The notes under the pieces were generated by a model. It had not been told where the DNA came from. It made no database searches and saw only the letters and a list, made by a program, of their open reading frames with translations. This document shows, one piece after another, positions 9,584 to 23,153 of a stretch of 64,000 nt of DNA. Numbering within the stretch: the first letter of the stretch is position 1; each line of letters opens with the position of its first letter. The DNA lies in NCBI GenBank assembly GCA_902612965.1, contig CACMFN010000008.1:25360-89359 (forward strand). The letters run 5' to 3'. The position numbers and the translations under genes were made by a program. The DNA comes from an uncultured SAR116 cluster alpha proteobacterium (GTDB lineage Bacteria; Pseudomonadota; Alphaproteobacteria; Puniceispirillales; GCA-002684695).

Positions 9584-10510
9584 ATGATAAAAAACAGTTC
9601 ATTACAAACAACTCTGAAAAATTCAATTAGCTTTTCTGGAATTAGTCTTCATAAAGGAATAGTATCAAATTTAATAATAAAACCAGCTAAGGAAGATACT
9701 GGTATTATTTTCAAAAGAATTGATAAGATCAATAATAATATTATTGAAGCAAATTATAATTCTGTATCAAATACAATGATGTGCACCCAATTAAGCAATG
9801 AATATAACTTATCAATATCTACTGTTGAACATTTAATGGCAGCTTTTATTGGATTTGGTATTGATAATGCACTTGTTGAAGTTGACTCCTCAGAACTTCC
9901 AATACTTGATGGTTCATCATCAAACTATATTAAGGCATTTAAAAAGATTGGTTTAAAATATTTGGAAAGCCCTCGAAAAGTTATAAATGTTTTAAAAAAG
10001 GTAACTATAACTGAAAATGATAGATATATTTCAATTGAACCTAATGATAATCTAAAAATTAATATAGAAATTAAACATGACTGCGAACTTATTAATTCAC
10101 AATCATATTCATTTGAATTACTAGACGGAGCATTTGAAAATTATTTAATGAATGCAAGAACATATGGGTTTAAAGAACATGCATCTATGCTTATCAAAAA
10201 AGGATTAGCCTTAGGTGCTTCAGAGAGTAATGCTTTAATATTCGATGGTAACAGTGTTATAAATCATAGTGGCCTAAGGTATCATAATGAGCCTGTAAGA
10301 CATAAGGTATTAGACTGTTTAGGTGACATTTTTATGGCTGGCTATAGAATTAATGGAATGGTTAATGGTTATAAATCTGGCCACGAATTAAATAATAAAT
10401 TAATGCATGCATTATTTTCCAATAATGAAAATTGGTGCTTTAAAAAATATCAAAAACCAAAAATACAAAACAATGATAATACAGAAGAAAAAATTGTTGC
10501 AATAGCATAA
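9584..10510 (+). CDS. lpxC: UDP-3-O-acyl-N-acetylglucosamine deacetylase
   Basis: LpxC is the zinc amidase that catalyses the committed step of lipid A synthesis in the cytosol. The N-terminal sandwich has FSGISLHKG (an ASFSGIGLH-type motif) and TVEHLMAAF with the first zinc histidine. The second half contains the HKVLDCLGD segment (HxxxD zinc ligands) and SGHELNNKL with the catalytic histidine. Length (308 aa) is normal. It follows ftsZ as in most proteobacteria, separated by the 17-bp hairpin. The cell therefore very probably makes lipopolysaccharide. Confidence 0.96.
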   Translation: MIKNSSLQTTLKNSISFSGISLHKGIVSNLIIKPAKEDTGIIFKRIDKINNNIIEANYNSVSNTMMCTQLSNEYNLSISTVEHLMAAFIGFGIDNALVEVDSSELPILDGSSSNYIKAFKKIGLKYLESPRKVINVLKKVTITENDRYISIEPNDNLKINIEIKHDCELINSQSYSFELLDGAFENYLMNARTYGFKEHASMLIKKGLALGASESNALIFDGNSVINHSGLRYHNEPVRHKVLDCLGDIFMAGYRINGMVNGYKSGHELNNKLMHALFSNNENWCFKKYQKPKIQNNDNTEEKIVAIA

Positions 10511-10570
10511 TTTTTTTCATTTATATAAAATTAATTTTATTTTTTGATTTGTTAGTCTAAAATAATAATA

Positions 10571-11326
10571 ATGAAAACTAACATTATACATAATTTATTA
10601 TACCTTTTATTAGTATTTTTTTTGATTGGATGCTCTAATACAAAAAATTTAGATGTATCCAAACCAACGGCTAAGTTAATTTATGAGAAAGCCATAACAA
10701 GTGCTAACAATAAACAATTTGAAGATGCAAATGAGGCTTTTGAAAGTATTTTATTAGATTATCCGTATTCCATTTGGGCCACAAAATCTAAAGTAATGAT
10801 GGCCTGGGTTTATTATGAAAGTAATAAGTATGATTCTGCTATAAATATGGCTGATAACTTTGTTAAAACTCACCCAGAGAATGAATTAGTTCCATATGCT
10901 TTATATTTAAAGGCAATGAGTTATTATGAAAGAATTTTTGATGTTGAACGAGACACTAAAATGACATTAAAAGCAAAAGAAGCTTTTGAAAATTTAATTA
11001 ATAGATTTCCAAATAGTGAATACTCACGTGATTCAAAGTTGAAAATTGAATTAGCTAGAAGTAATTTAGCGGGGAAGGAAATGGCTATAGGAAGATTTTA
11101 CCAAAAACAAAATCATTTTTCTGCAGCAATAAAAAGATATCAAAGAGTAATTACTGAATTTGAGACCACTGATCAAACGCCTGAAGCCTTATTACGTTTA
11201 ACTGAGTGCTATTTATCACTAGGCACTAAAAATGAAGCTATTAGAACAGCTTCTGTGTTAAAATATAATTTTCCAGTTTCTATTTGGACAGGTAAAATAC
11301 CAATGGATCTTTTAAATGAATTATAA
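10571..11326 (+). CDS. bamD: Outer membrane assembly lipoprotein BamD (ComL)
   Basis: BamD is the TPR lipoprotein of the BAM complex that folds outer-membrane beta-barrel proteins. It has a lipoprotein signal peptide with lipobox LIGC (Cys near residue 21). Roughly five TPR-like repeats follow, for example AVTSANN/KQFEDANEAFESIL-type pairs and FENLINRFPNSEYS. Length (251 aa) and position between lpxC and recN match alphaproteobacterial BamD. The 60-nt upstream gap holds only AT-rich sequence. Confidence 0.93.
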   Translation: MKTNIIHNLLYLLLVFFLIGCSNTKNLDVSKPTAKLIYEKAITSANNKQFEDANEAFESILLDYPYSIWATKSKVMMAWVYYESNKYDSAINMADNFVKTHPENELVPYALYLKAMSYYERIFDVERDTKMTLKAKEAFENLINRFPNSEYSRDSKLKIELARSNLAGKEMAIGRFYQKQNHFSAAIKRYQRVITEFETTDQTPEALLRLTECYLSLGTKNEAIRTASVLKYNFPVSIWTGKIPMDLLNEL

Positions 11327-11362
11327 TGAAATAAATGATAGAAGGAATATGACAAATTTTTA

Positions 11363-15077
<3,715 letters not shown>

Positions 15078-15078
15078 A

Positions 15079-16827
15079 TTATATTTTTTTTGTTTTGTTT
15101 CTTAACCACTTTCGGACATCTTGAGAAAGGAAATTTTTCAATTTATGAAAAACTGTTTCGTGATAATCATTTAACCAATGAACTTCTTTCTTATCTAATA
15201 AATCCTTATTAATGAGTGTATTTTCAAAATGACAAAAACTTACTGTTTCAAAACAAAAGAATTTGTTTTGAATAGAATTAAAAAATTTCTTAACTAATAT
15301 CAAATTTTCTAATCTAATACCAAATTTCCGAGGTATATAGAAACCAGGTTCATTTGAAAGAAGTTGCCCTATCATTAAAACTGAATTTGAGTTCTTAGAT
15401 ATAGTTGGAGGAAATTCATGAACACCTAAACAATAACCTACCCCATGGCCTGTTCCATGATTGTAGTCCATACCTTGTTCCCACAAAGCTTTTCTTGTAA
15501 TTGCATCAATTTCACTTCCACGTGCATCTGTTTTAAAAACTAATTTCGCCAAACTTATATGTGCTTTTAAAACATAAGTGTAGTAATCAATTATTTGACT
15601 AGATTGCTTTTCAAATGCAACAGTCCGTGTAATGTCTGTTGTTCCATTGAAATATTGGCCACCACTATCAATTAAAAATAATTTTTTTGTATCAATTATT
15701 TTTGATTTTTTCTCATCTGGCCTGTAATGAATTATGGCTCCATTACTGCCTGTAGCTGCAATTGTTGGGAAACTTTCACAAATAAAATTTTTATTTTCAG
15801 CCCTAAAGTTTTTTAACTTTTCTGAAGCGTCATACTCAGTAATTTTTTGTTTTTTAATATTATTTTCAATCCAGTAAAAAAAATTAGCTAGGGCAACTCC
15901 ATCTGCTATATGGCAACGTCTAATGTGCTGTATTTCTTTATTATGTTTGATAGTAGCCTTCTCTTGCAAGAATGAGAAACTATTTTCTACTTTTGCGCTT
16001 ATAAGTTTTAACTTATTGTAAATAATTGATGGGCAATTTTTGTTGTTTATTGCAACATTTTTATTCTTAAATTTAGATAAATATTGCACTAGTTTATAAA
16101 ATAAATGGTTACGAAGATTATCTTTGATATATTTTATATCACATTGAGAAAAAATGTTTAAATCACCGTTTTTTTCTACTACTAAAAATCCTAAAAAAAA
16201 TGGTGTATATTTTAGGTCATTCCCCCTAATATTAAGAAGCCAGCAAACTTGATTAGGTTGGGTAATTATTAATGCATCAAGGTCTCTCAACTGCATTTCA
16301 GCCAATAAGTCATTTACTTTATTTTTTGCGTTAACTGCAAAATAATTATCTTTCCACCTTGCTGGTTCTTTCTGAGTAATCTTTGGTCTATTTATCCATA
16401 CCTGATCAACTAAATTTTTTTTATCTAACTTTATTGCTATATCTTTGATTTTTACTTGCTCACTCAATTTTTGAAATGTACTTGCAGTAACTAGCCATGG
16501 GTCAAAGCCAATATTCTGACCTGCACTTAAATGATCTGTAACCCAATCTATCCAGTTATTTGAATGCAATGGATGTATTTCCCAAGATTTATTTAATTGC
16601 ATTCTAGCTTGGAGTGTGTACCGTCCATCAGTAAATAAAATAGCTTTTTTCAAAGTAATTACAGCAATTCCTGCAGAACCAGTAAAACCAGATAATAATT
16701 TTAATCTTGCATCATAATCTGGAACCTCCTCTCCACCAAACATGTCACTTCTAGGCTGTATATAAGCATCTAGATTATTTAGCTTTAAAGCATTACGAAA
16801 TTTACTAAGATAGGTATTTTGTTTCAT
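15079..16827 (-). CDS. Xaa-Pro aminopeptidase (M24 family aminopeptidase P)
   Basis: This cytoplasmic metallopeptidase removes N-terminal residues preceding proline. It has two creatinase-like N-terminal domains (about 1-300), an M24 pita-bread catalytic domain, and a C-terminal extension as in the XPNPEP1-type enzymes. The metal ligands of the family are visible: the DSGGQYFNGTTDITRT aspartates, HGTGHGVGY with His, NEPGFYI and RLENLILV with Glu. The length (582 aa) fits this subfamily rather than E. coli PepP (about 440 aa). Its ATG lies inside the 3' end of prmA (23-nt overlap), so the two are probably cotranscribed. Confidence 0.92.
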   Translation of the reverse strand: MKQNTYLSKFRNALKLNNLDAYIQPRSDMFGGEEVPDYDARLKLLSGFTGSAGIAVITLKKAILFTDGRYTLQARMQLNKSWEIHPLHSNNWIDWVTDHLSAGQNIGFDPWLVTASTFQKLSEQVKIKDIAIKLDKKNLVDQVWINRPKITQKEPARWKDNYFAVNAKNKVNDLLAEMQLRDLDALIITQPNQVCWLLNIRGNDLKYTPFFLGFLVVEKNGDLNIFSQCDIKYIKDNLRNHLFYKLVQYLSKFKNKNVAINNKNCPSIIYNKLKLISAKVENSFSFLQEKATIKHNKEIQHIRRCHIADGVALANFFYWIENNIKKQKITEYDASEKLKNFRAENKNFICESFPTIAATGSNGAIIHYRPDEKKSKIIDTKKLFLIDSGGQYFNGTTDITRTVAFEKQSSQIIDYYTYVLKAHISLAKLVFKTDARGSEIDAITRKALWEQGMDYNHGTGHGVGYCLGVHEFPPTISKNSNSVLMIGQLLSNEPGFYIPRKFGIRLENLILVKKFFNSIQNKFFCFETVSFCHFENTLINKDLLDKKEVHWLNDYHETVFHKLKNFLSQDVRKWLRNKTKKI

Positions 16828-17713
16828 TATGTTTGACTTCTTTTTTTAAAATTATTGTTACCCAACCAGATATAGATATTTTCTTATTCACAATAATATT
16901 GAAATTTCTAAATTTACTTAAAATTATTTTTGATTGATAGTCTAGAATACCTGAAAGAACTAAGTAACCATTTTTTTTAATTTTCTTTTCTATATATTTT
17001 GCAAGCAAGATTAGTTCTGACGTAATTATATTAGCTACAACTAAATCAAACTCTGATTTATAATTAAAATTCAAATTTGTTTTTGGATGCATTAGTTCAA
17101 ATCTAATTTTGCCTTTAAGATTGTTGTTTTTGATATTTTTTCTTGATCTTATTATTGATGTTTTATCAATATCCACTCCATATATTTGAGCATTTTTCCA
17201 ATATTTAGATGCACATAATGATAGTATTCCAGATCCACTACCTATATCTAAAAATGAATTTATTTTTATTTTTTTATTTAAAAATTTGATGGCTTTTATG
17301 CAGCCTTTAGTAGTTGGATGTGCGCCTGATCCAAATGCATCTGATGAATTTAATCTAATTTTATGTTTCTTATATTTAATGTGATCTTTAAAATGATCGC
17401 CATAAAAAATAAAATCATTATATTCAACTGGCAAAAATAATTTAAAATTTTCATGTAACCAATCAATACCACTAATATTACTTACTTTGATTTTAATCTT
17501 TTTTTTAAGTTTGTAATTTTCTGTACTTGAATTATTGAAAATCAAATTCAAAAATATCTCTTCAGTAACGTATTTATTTAAGTAAACTTTGTACTCAAAA
17601 ATATTATTGCTTTCAGAATATGAAATCGCTTGAAAATTATTTAAATTCTCAATTAAATTAATTGCTTTATTATCTAATTTTTTTGTTTCAAACTCTAATA
17701 GCCAACAAGCCAT
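16805..17713 (-). CDS. prmA: Ribosomal protein L11 methyltransferase
   Basis: PrmA is a SAM-dependent enzyme that trimethylates lysines and the N-terminus of ribosomal protein L11. The SAM-binding motif FLDIGSGSGILSLCASK sits near residue 153, the acidic loop YGVDIDKTSI follows, and the catalytic-region motif DLVVANI is near 223. FGSGAHPTTKGC, preceding the methyltransferase core, is characteristic of PrmA. Length (302 aa) is typical. It lies 2 nt downstream of uvrD and overlaps the aminopeptidase gene. Confidence 0.92.
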   Translation of the reverse strand: MACWLLEFETKKLDNKAINLIENLNNFQAISYSESNNIFEYKVYLNKYVTEEIFLNLIFNNSSTENYKLKKKIKIKVSNISGIDWLHENFKLFLPVEYNDFIFYGDHFKDHIKYKKHKIRLNSSDAFGSGAHPTTKGCIKAIKFLNKKIKINSFLDIGSGSGILSLCASKYWKNAQIYGVDIDKTSIIRSRKNIKNNNLKGKIRFELMHPKTNLNFNYKSEFDLVVANIITSELILLAKYIEKKIKKNGYLVLSGILDYQSKIILSKFRNFNIIVNKKISISGWVTIILKKEVKHNETKYLS

Positions 17714-17715
17714 TA

Positions 17716-19962
17716 TTATTGTTTTTCTACAAAATTAGCTTGTATTTTTTTATGCCCTGCATTGTCAAACTTAATATCTAGTTTGTCATCATTGATATTT
17801 ATAACATTTCCCATTCCAAATTTAACATGAAAAACCCTATCACCTTTTATAAAATTATTTATTTGAAAATTATTTTCATAATTTTTTGGTAATTGAGATA
17901 AATTTTTATCTTTGACATTATTTATTTTAAGTTCTGACATTCTTTTCCAGCCAGGTCCGTAGCCTTGATTTTTAAATTTTTGAGTATAATCATATGAAAC
18001 ATTTTCATCATATAAAGAGTATGCTGAATAATCATTAGCTTCAATCTTATTAGCTATATCTTTTGGCAATTCTTTTAGAAAGCGTGAAGGTAAGGATGAC
18101 ATCCATATTCCGTTAATTCTTCTATTTGAAGCATATGAAAGGAATAGTTCTTTCTTTGCTCGCGTTATACCAACATAAGCTAACCTTCTCTCTTCCTCTA
18201 GACCATCTTCACCCCCCTCCTCTAAACTCCTAAATGAAGGGAAAAGACCATCTTCCCATCCTGGTAAAAAAATTACCTGGTATTCACTTCCTTTTGCTGC
18301 ATGAAGTGTCATTAAAGTCACTTCTCCGAGTTCATTACCCACATCATTATCAGTCATAAGGGAGACGTGCTGAAGGAAGCCTTCTAAGGTATCAAACTCA
18401 GATATTACTTCTAATAATTCTTTTAGATTGTTAATTCTTGTTTCAGCCTCTTCTGATTTTTCATTTTCCCACATTTCATAATATGTTGACTCTTCTAATA
18501 CCTGATCAAGAATATCCATCGGCTTTTTTTCATTCTTTAGGTGCTTCCATTTTTTAATTTGATTTATAAATTGAGCAATTTTTTCTACTGTACGATTATT
18601 AAAAATTTCAGAGTTAACTATATTTTCAGCAGAATGAAAAAGTTGCATATCATTTTGTCTTCCATACTCTGAAAGTTTTTTAATTGTTGTAGGGCCAATA
18701 CCTCTTCGTGGAGTATTAATAATACGTTCAAATGCAAGATCATCTAATGGATTACAAAGAACTCTGACATATGCTATCGCATCCCTTATTTCTTGACGAT
18801 CATAAAATTTAGTACCAATAACCCTGTAAGGCAATCCTATTGAAATAAATCGTTCCTCGATGGCTCTGAGCAATGAAAAAGTCCTTACTAAAACAGCAAT
18901 TTCAGTGAGATGAACTTTATCTCTTATTTTATCTTCAATTATGTCTCCAATTTTTCTAGCTTCGTCAGAGCTATCATAAGAGTTAAAAATTTCCACATCC
19001 TGATCACTATTGTTTTCAGTCCAAAGATCTTTACCAAGTCTATTTGTATTATTTTTTATTAAACAATTTGCAACATCTAGAATTTTATTAGTGGATCTGT
19101 AATTTTGCTCAAGTCTTATGACTTTTGAGTTTTCAAAGTCATTGGAAAAGTTCAGAATATTTTTTACTTCTGCGCCTCTCCATCCATAAATAGATTGGTC
19201 ATCATCTCCTACGCAACAAATATTATTATGCTTAGAGCAAAGTAATCTTATCCATAAATATTGAGCAGTATTAGTGTCTTGATATTCATCAATAAGAATA
19301 TGTGTGATTTTAGATTGCCATTTTGAAAGAACATCGCTGTTCATTCGAAGAAGCTCCAATGGATGCACAAGCAAATCTCCAAAATCTACGCAATTACTCT
19401 TTAAAAGTCTTTCCTGATATTCAATATAAATGTCTTTGATTAATCCATTTGAATATTGAAAAATATGTTTGTCTGTAATTTTACTTGGGGTTAATCCCTT
19501 ATCTTTCCAGCTACTTATAATATTTAAAAAGAATTTAGCTGGCCATCTTTTATCATCAACATTTTTTGCACTTATAATTTGTTTCAAGAGTTTAACTTGA
19601 TCTTCAACATCAATTATAGTGAAGTTACTTTTTAAACCAATGAGTTCACAGTGTTGTCTAAGCATTCTTGCACCTAAAGAATGAAACGTACCCATTAGAA
19701 CTTGCTCAGAGGAAGGGCCTATTATTCTCCCAACGCGTTCTTTCATCTCTCTTGCAGCTTTATTAGTAAATGTAACTGCCATGATATTCCAGGGCTTTGA
19801 TTTGCCAGTAACTAATAAATGAGCAATTCTTGTCGTTAAAACTCTAGTCTTTCCTGTGCCAGCACCAGAGAGAACTAATACTGGACCGTCAAGCGTTTCT
19901 ACAGCAATACGTTGCTGTTTATTTAAACCTTGAAGATAATTATATTGATCTGAGTGGAGCAT
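17716..19962 (-). CDS. uvrD: ATP-dependent DNA helicase UvrD/PcrA
   Basis: This SF1A 3'-5' helicase acts in nucleotide-excision and mismatch repair. The ordered motifs are Q-motif GLNKQQRIAVE, Walker A GAGTGKTRVLTTR, motif Ia FTNKAAREMKER, motif II DEYQDTN, motif III GDDDQSIYGWRGA, motif IV QNYRST and motif VI YVGITRAK. The C-terminus has a Tudor-like segment starting GDRVFHVKFGMGNV, as in PcrA/UvrD. Length 748 aa is complete. It is transcribed divergently from mlaA across a 107-nt intergenic region. Confidence 0.95.
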   Translation of the reverse strand: MLHSDQYNYLQGLNKQQRIAVETLDGPVLVLSGAGTGKTRVLTTRIAHLLVTGKSKPWNIMAVTFTNKAAREMKERVGRIIGPSSEQVLMGTFHSLGARMLRQHCELIGLKSNFTIIDVEDQVKLLKQIISAKNVDDKRWPAKFFLNIISSWKDKGLTPSKITDKHIFQYSNGLIKDIYIEYQERLLKSNCVDFGDLLVHPLELLRMNSDVLSKWQSKITHILIDEYQDTNTAQYLWIRLLCSKHNNICCVGDDDQSIYGWRGAEVKNILNFSNDFENSKVIRLEQNYRSTNKILDVANCLIKNNTNRLGKDLWTENNSDQDVEIFNSYDSSDEARKIGDIIEDKIRDKVHLTEIAVLVRTFSLLRAIEERFISIGLPYRVIGTKFYDRQEIRDAIAYVRVLCNPLDDLAFERIINTPRRGIGPTTIKKLSEYGRQNDMQLFHSAENIVNSEIFNNRTVEKIAQFINQIKKWKHLKNEKKPMDILDQVLEESTYYEMWENEKSEEAETRINNLKELLEVISEFDTLEGFLQHVSLMTDNDVGNELGEVTLMTLHAAKGSEYQVIFLPGWEDGLFPSFRSLEEGGEDGLEEERRLAYVGITRAKKELFLSYASNRRINGIWMSSLPSRFLKELPKDIANKIEANDYSAYSLYDENVSYDYTQKFKNQGYGPGWKRMSELKINNVKDKNLSQLPKNYENNFQINNFIKGDRVFHVKFGMGNVININDDKLDIKFDNAGHKKIQANFVEKQ

Positions 19963-20069
19963 TTTAAGATATTGAGAAAATTTAAACTGTCTTTGAAAAA
20001 GGATATGGTTACATTGTATATTAATCCTAAATTACTTGTAATAAATTTTCTATATATTAAGTTTTATTT

Positions 20070-20828
20070 ATGCAATTTTCTTTATTAAAAAAAATATTAA
20101 TATTATTATCGCTGGTTTTATTTTCTTCATGTAGCCTAAATAATACTAATAACTTGTCAAATGCTTGGGACCCAATTGAACCTGTAAATAGAGCTGTTTT
20201 TTCATTTAATATGTTTGTTGATACTTATACTCTAGAACCAATTGCAAAAGCTTATAATTATGTTATGCCAGAATTTGCGACAAATGCATTAAGCAATCAT
20301 TTTGATTGGATTAAAACTCCTCTAAGTGCATTAAACTCTTTGCTTCAAGGCAAGGGTGATGAGGCTTTTGATTCGATTACTAACTTTAGTATAAATATAT
20401 TAACACTAGGATTTTATGATCTTTCAGGGAACAAAGGAATTAAGTTTGCTGAAGATTTTGATCAAACTTTAGGTGTTTATAAAATTGGAACAGGTCCATA
20501 TATAATGATCCCTTTTCTTGGTCCAAGTACGTTTAGAGGTATGGCAGGGACAATTTTAGACGGACTTGTTGATCCATTAAATCTCTTAGGTACAGAAAGA
20601 GTTGTTAGGTTAAATTCTACGGAACTACCTATAAAAGCTGTTAATACAAGAGCTGAATATATGGAACAAATTAATGATCTAAAGTATAATAGCCTTGACG
20701 CATATGCAGTATTTAGATCTGTTTACTTTCAAAAATTGCAATCTGATACAAATGATGTACTTTCAAATGATAATGATACGGATTTAAATAGTGGCGCAGT
20801 AGATGCTTTCTTTATTCAAAATCAATAG
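20070..20828 (+). CDS. mlaA: Outer membrane lipid-asymmetry lipoprotein MlaA (VacJ)
   Basis: MlaA removes mislocalised phospholipids from the outer leaflet of the outer membrane and passes them to periplasmic MlaC. A lipoprotein signal ends at a Cys near residue 21 (FSSC). Family features are DPIEPVNRAVFSFN, FDQTLGVYKIGTGPYIMIPFLGPS and the DPLNLL segment. Length 252 aa is normal. It overlaps mlaC by 26 nt, giving an mlaA-mlaC pair; the inner-membrane MlaFEDB components are not in this window. Confidence 0.93.
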   Translation: MQFSLLKKILILLSLVLFSSCSLNNTNNLSNAWDPIEPVNRAVFSFNMFVDTYTLEPIAKAYNYVMPEFATNALSNHFDWIKTPLSALNSLLQGKGDEAFDSITNFSINILTLGFYDLSGNKGIKFAEDFDQTLGVYKIGTGPYIMIPFLGPSTFRGMAGTILDGLVDPLNLLGTERVVRLNSTELPIKAVNTRAEYMEQINDLKYNSLDAYAVFRSVYFQKLQSDTNDVLSNDNDTDLNSGAVDAFFIQNQ

Positions 20829-21450
20829 AAAATCTTTTATTTTATCTGTTTATTTTCTTGTAGCTTTCTTATTAACATCGGTAACATTTACAAACGTAAA
20901 AGCTGATACAAAATTGTTTAATGAGGCTAAATTTCATGTTGAAACAATGATGGAAGATATACAGTTTTTACTTGATGTAGGTAAAACTGATGCAGATCAA
21001 GGTAGGATATTATTAACTAAACTGCTTGATAAGTATTTTGACTCTCTTCAAATTGCAAAATTTTCTTCAATGCCAGCATGGAGAAAAGCAACACCCATTG
21101 AAAAGGAAGAATTTATTACCCTATTTGAAATATATCTAGTTAATTTAGCAGCAAAGAGATTTGATGAATTTAAAGATGTAGAATATATAATTTCAAAAAT
21201 TGAAAAGAGAGGAAGTAAGATGCTCCTTGTTGACGGCCACATAAAAGCACCTGGGAATAAAAGAGATAATACTCAAGTAGTTTGGCGGTTATTTTTGAAT
21301 GAAGAAAATAAAATGAGAATTATAGATATAGAAATTGCAAAAATATCTATGATAGTTGCACAAAACGATGAATTTACTTCTATTATAAGAAATAATAAAG
21401 GTAAATTCTCATCATTAATTGATGTATTGAAAAAAGAATTATATAATTAA
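20803..21450 (+). CDS. mlaC: Periplasmic phospholipid-binding protein MlaC
   Basis: MlaC (Ttg2D family) shuttles phospholipids between MlaA in the outer membrane and the inner-membrane MlaFEDB transporter. The protein begins with a Sec signal peptide (hydrophobic stretch at residues 11-30, cleavage around VKA-DTK) and has the family segment starting near FSSMPAWRKATPIEKEEFITLF. Length is 215 aa. The ATG at 20803 is within mlaA. The overlap of 26 nt is large but no later start would preserve the signal peptide. Confidence 0.88.
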   Translation: MLSLFKINRKSFILSVYFLVAFLLTSVTFTNVKADTKLFNEAKFHVETMMEDIQFLLDVGKTDADQGRILLTKLLDKYFDSLQIAKFSSMPAWRKATPIEKEEFITLFEIYLVNLAAKRFDEFKDVEYIISKIEKRGSKMLLVDGHIKAPGNKRDNTQVVWRLFLNEENKMRIIDIEIAKISMIVAQNDEFTSIIRNNKGKFSSLIDVLKKELYN

Positions 21451-21460
21451 TATTTGTTTT

Positions 21461-23137
21461 TTATCTTGAAATAGGTTTGTACTTTATTCTTGTAGGCTCA
21501 TTGGTATCTGCACCTAAACGTAATTTTTTATCTTGTTCATATGCTTGATAATTGCCCTCAAACCATTCAATGTGACTATTACCCTCAAAAGCAAGTATAT
21601 GTGTTGCTACTCTATCTAAAAACCACCTATCATGACTTATTATAACGGCGCATCCAGGAAACTCTAATAAAGCATTTTCTAAAGACCTTAAAGTATCAAC
21701 ATCAAGATCATTTGTAGGTTCGTCTAAAAGCAAAAGATTTGCTCCCATTTTTAAAACTTTAGCCAAGTGTACTCTATTTCTTTCCCCACCAGAAAGCTGA
21801 TTAACTCTTTTTTGCTGGTCAGTACTTTTGAAATTAAATAAACCTGCGTATGCTCTAGAATTCATTTTCATTGAACCAATTTCAATTTCATCTAAACCAT
21901 CAGATATTTCTTCCCATACAGTTTTATTGCCATCTAAATTATCACGCGACTGATCAACGTATCCAATTTTGACTGTTTCACCTATTCTTATATTTCCATT
22001 ATCAGGTTCTTCTTGGCCTGTAAGTAATTTAAAAAGAGTTGTTTTACCAGCTCCATTAGGACCAATAATTCCAACAATTCCAGCAGGCGGTAAATTAAAT
22101 GTTAAGTTTTCAAATAACAATTTATTTTCATAAGACTTTGTAAGGTTTTTTGATTCTATAACAATATTCCCCAAACGAGGTCCTGAAGGAATTGAGATTT
22201 GATTAATCTGATCTCTTTTTTCATTATTTTTTTTAAATAATTCATCATAAGCATTTAACCTAGCTTTTGATTTAGCTTGTCTAGCTTTTGGAGCAGATTT
22301 CACCCATTCTAATTCTTCAGAAAGTGTCTTTTGTCTTGCTATTTCAGTTTTGCCCTCTAATTCTAGACGTTTTTCTTTTTGCTCTAACCAGCCTGAGTAA
22401 TTACCTTTGTAAGGAATTCCATTTCCTCTATCTAATTCTAATATCCAACCTGCAACCTCATCTAAAAAATATCTGTCATGTGTAACTGTAATAACAGTAT
22501 TCTTAAAGTCATGAAGAAAACGCTGCAGCCATGATACAGTTTCTGCGTCAAGATGATTTGTAGGTTCATCTAATAACAATATATCTGGTGAAGACAATAA
22601 TAATTTGCAAAGAGCTATTCTTCTCTTTTCCCCACCGGATAAATTATTAACAGATGAATTACTAGGTGGCAGTCTTAAAGCATCCATTGCTATTTCAGCT
22701 TTTCTTTCTAAATCCCATGCATCAAGAGCATCAATTTTTTCTTGTAATTCTGCTTGCTTATTAATTAATTCATTCATTTCTTCATCAGTTACAACTTCTG
22801 AAAATTTTGCACTAACAGTATTAAATTCATCTACTAATTGTTTTGCCTCACCTAATCCTGACATCACATTCTCAACTACATTATAATCTTCATTTAATAT
22901 AGGTTCTTGAGGAAGATACCCTATTGAAAATCCTTCAGCTGGCCACGCCTCACCAGAAAATTCTTTATCAATGCCAGCAATTATTTTCATAAGGCTAGAT
23001 TTTCCAGATCCATTAATTCCTAGAACTCCAATTTTAGCTCCTGGAAGAAATGAAAGATTTATGTTCTTTAAAACCTCTTTACCTCCTGGGTAAACTTTCT
23101 TTAATTGCTGAATTGTGTAAACATATTGAACTGACAT
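21461..23137 (-). CDS. ettA: Energy-dependent translational throttle protein EttA (ABC-F)
   Basis: EttA is a cytoplasmic ABC-F ATPase that binds the ribosomal E site and gates translation elongation according to ATP/ADP ratio. It has two ABC cassettes with Walker A GINGSGKSSLM and GPNGAGKTTLF, signatures LSGGEKRRIALC and LSGGERNRVHLAK, and Walker B LLLLDEPTN in each. The P-site tRNA-interaction linker (about 245-305, including KARQAKSKARL) lies between the cassettes. The start MSVQYVYTIQQLKK matches EttA rather than Uup. The 558-aa length is typical. Confidence 0.95.
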   Translation of the reverse strand: MSVQYVYTIQQLKKVYPGGKEVLKNINLSFLPGAKIGVLGINGSGKSSLMKIIAGIDKEFSGEAWPAEGFSIGYLPQEPILNEDYNVVENVMSGLGEAKQLVDEFNTVSAKFSEVVTDEEMNELINKQAELQEKIDALDAWDLERKAEIAMDALRLPPSNSSVNNLSGGEKRRIALCKLLLSSPDILLLDEPTNHLDAETVSWLQRFLHDFKNTVITVTHDRYFLDEVAGWILELDRGNGIPYKGNYSGWLEQKEKRLELEGKTEIARQKTLSEELEWVKSAPKARQAKSKARLNAYDELFKKNNEKRDQINQISIPSGPRLGNIVIESKNLTKSYENKLLFENLTFNLPPAGIVGIIGPNGAGKTTLFKLLTGQEEPDNGNIRIGETVKIGYVDQSRDNLDGNKTVWEEISDGLDEIEIGSMKMNSRAYAGLFNFKSTDQQKRVNQLSGGERNRVHLAKVLKMGANLLLLDEPTNDLDVDTLRSLENALLEFPGCAVIISHDRWFLDRVATHILAFEGNSHIEWFEGNYQAYEQDKKLRLGADTNEPTRIKYKPISR

Positions 23138-23153
23138 TGAAGACCTTTAAATA

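Noticed and set aside
10525..10540. Possible terminator ATAAAATTAATTTTAT followed by Ts between lpxC and bamD
   Set aside because: The palindrome is purely A/T with almost no loop, so stem stability would be negligible. In this AT-rich DNA such palindromes arise by chance.
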